Below, in pieces: positions 62,909 through 64,000 of a stretch of DNA of 64,000 nucleotides. Under the pieces are notes generated by a model. The model had not been told where the DNA came from, did not search any database, and saw nothing but the letters and a program-made list of their open reading frames with translations. The position numbers and the translations under genes were made by a program. The stretch comes from Perkinsela sp. pyNocScin1 (lineage: Eukaryota > Euglenozoa > Kinetoplastea > Prokinetoplastida > Perkinselidae), in assembly GCA_964019655.1 (NCBI GenBank), contig CAXHTR010000008.1, positions 248,001 to 312,000 on the forward strand. Direction: 5' to 3'. Each line of letters begins with the position of its first letter. Within the stretch, counting starts at the first letter, position 1.

Positions 62909-64000
62909 ATGCTGCACCGAAGCCATTTCACTCACCTTCATCATCACACTGATGCAGATAACGCTCCTATTCACAGATATAGCCCATTTGGTTGGCATTA
63001 TTTAAACCCTGGTGGGATCGATAGGCCAAGACTTCACAATAGAAACTTCGGGCGCGTGTGGCATGGGCACGCTATCACTGGTGAGCAAAATTTTAGATTA
63101 AACATGCGGACGTTACTTCACCCGGCCCTTCAGATTGCACTTCAGCCGTTTCTATCGCTAGTCAATAAAGCAGTATCAGAGCATAGAGGTGATGAAACTG
63201 AAAGTGATATGGGTGTCCTATTGACGCACTATCGAAGTCTGAAAGATATCTTACCTCATAGAGAAAGGGATGTGGTTTTTTCTGCTGTTGTCAACGCATG
63301 CCGTGACCCCAAAACCTTTGCGGAGGCGAAAAAGCTTTGGGAGGCAGACTGTCATGATTTGTATGTGAGTACATGGGATAATGTCAAGAATCCTGTACAT
63401 AGCTCAGATCACGTAGATATGTGCAATATCAAAGCTTTGACAAACTATTGTCAAAATCTTCTTGATCCAGAATCAAATACAAGCTTTCCAGAAAGCTCTT
63501 TCAACAAAATGCAGAAAAATATTCCACCGCTACCCCTTGCAGAAGCTTTCTTACATAGTGCAGCCAAAGCTTGTGACCCAATCTGGAAACAAGTTTTTCA
63601 ACTCAGTAAAAAAGACTCCTGGAACACAAGCCCACATTACTCTGGACAGCTTTGGTCTGCTGTGCTATATGCGGCCGGTGAGCTTAAGGATGAAGTAGGT
63701 GCAATCGCAGTGATCGAGGAGATCCTTGACTGCAATGTTCACTTACCAACAATATCGGCAGAGCACATTGTCACTGCCATTAACAGTGTTCAATCTGAAA
63801 ATGAATACAATAAACTGAAAAAACTCTTAAGCTTCTTTCCAACACGTGTCATTACGAGTATGCGTCATCGTTATGTAGAGCTGCGTAATGCAGAGAAAAT
63901 ACCTCAGAACGATAAAATATTTTACCACGTTCACTGGTTATTCCATATACGGAAGCCCATGCATTTCCTGCCAAGAAGGCTATACTTTGATTACAAACCA
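62909..64000 (+). CDS. Putative mitochondrial helical (PPR-like) protein, cut by window edge
   Basis: A frame open from the ATG at 62909 to the right edge (364 codons). A TAG lies two codons upstream, so the start is well bounded. It starts M-L-H-R-S-H-F-T-H-L with many His and few acids, like a mitochondrial presequence. Helical units follow with PPR-like spacing (V-V-N-A-C-R-D-P-K-T-F-A-E-A-K-K-L-W-E and L-Y-A-A-G-E-L-K-D-E-V). The visible end F-Y-H-V-H-W-L-F-H-I-R-K-P-M-H-F resembles in style the conserved blocks of kinetoplastid mitoribosomal and PPR proteins. No specific name is possible. Confidence 0.7.
   Translation, partial: MLHRSHFTHLHHHTDADNAPIHRYSPFGWHYLNPGGIDRPRLHNRNFGRVWHGHAITGEQNFRLNMRTLLHPALQIALQPFLSLVNKAVSEHRGDETESDMGVLLTHYRSLKDILPHRERDVVFSAVVNACRDPKTFAEAKKLWEADCHDLYVSTWDNVKNPVHSSDHVDMCNIKALTNYCQNLLDPESNTSFPESSFNKMQKNIPPLPLAEAFLHSAAKACDPIWKQVFQLSKKDSWNTSPHYSGQLWSAVLYAAGELKDEVGAIAVIEEILDCNVHLPTISAEHIVTAINSVQSENEYNKLKKLLSFFPTRVITSMRHRYVELRNAEKIPQNDKIFYHVHWLFHIRKPMHFLPRRLYFDYKP

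Noticed and set aside
1-64000. CRISPR arrays, rRNA genes or bacterial-type operons
   Set aside because: No regularly spaced direct repeats, no rRNA sequence and no Shine-Dalgarno pattern are seen. The gene content is eukaryotic.

Overview
This is a nuclear genome window from a compact eukaryote, most likely a euglenozoan of the kinetoplastid type. Two observations support this. First, the cytochrome c (56799-57116) attaches haem through a single cysteine (A-A-Q-C-H instead of C-x-x-C-H), a known hallmark of Euglenozoa. Second, genes lie in long single-strand runs with short spacers and essentially no introns, as in kinetoplastid polycistronic transcription units with trans-splicing. Small spacers (about 50-200 bp), retention of glycosome/peroxisome-type genes and many fast-evolving proteins would fit an early-branching kinetoplastid (a Prokinetoplastina or Perkinsela-like organism). 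The genus is inference only.

Layout: four directional clusters. (1) Minus strand, 1 to about 35.9 kb: an unknown protein cut by the left edge, XPB helicase, eIF4E, a long helical-repeat protein, a nucleostemin-type GTPase, a BRCT protein, two PEX11-like proteins, TRAP-beta, a degenerate pseudouridine synthase with zinc knuckles, a PERK-like membrane kinase, a CS/Sel1 protein, homoserine kinase, a diverged ubiquitin-eL40 fusion, a membrane NTPase, an IPI1/TEX10-like protein, the RNA polymerase I large subunit, a thiamin pyrophosphokinase fusion and a membrane-anchored SET protein. (2) Plus strand, about 36.3-50.9 kb: three tandem amino-acid transporters, XPF, eS8, an LYR-motif protein, deoxyhypusine hydroxylase, EFL1, phosphoacetylglucosamine mutase and a tiny ORF. 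(3) Minus strand, about 50.9-60.2 kb: a tiny ORF, a membrane protein, PrimPol, a helical protein, uS11, proteasome beta7, cytochrome c, a peroxisomal-type carrier and several unknowns. (4) Plus strand, from about 61 kb to the right edge: unknown small proteins, PP1 and a helical mitochondrial-looking protein cut by the edge. The divergent junctions near 36.1 and 60.6 kb are candidate transcription start regions. The convergent junction near 50.88 kb is a candidate termination region.

Functional themes are ribosome production and translation (Pol I, nucleostemin-type GTPase, IPI1/TEX10, EFL1, eS8, uS11, eL40, eIF4E, deoxyhypusine hydroxylase), DNA repair and damage tolerance (XPB, XPF, PrimPol, BRCT protein), organelle proteins (cytochrome c, LYR protein, PEX11, carrier, several putative mitochondrial helical proteins) and thiamin or amino-acid metabolism. 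The most distinctive items are a non-autonomous hAT-type element whose 8-bp target duplication contains the start codon of the thiamin pyrophosphokinase gene, a catalytically degenerate RluA-type protein fused to three CCHC knuckles, a probable phosphatase-kinase thiamin fusion, a ubiquitin moiety degraded beyond normal ubiquitin, and a Tudor-like, membrane-anchored NTPase. Base composition is mosaic: about 0.1-4 kb and 45-54 kb are visibly G+C richer than the rest.
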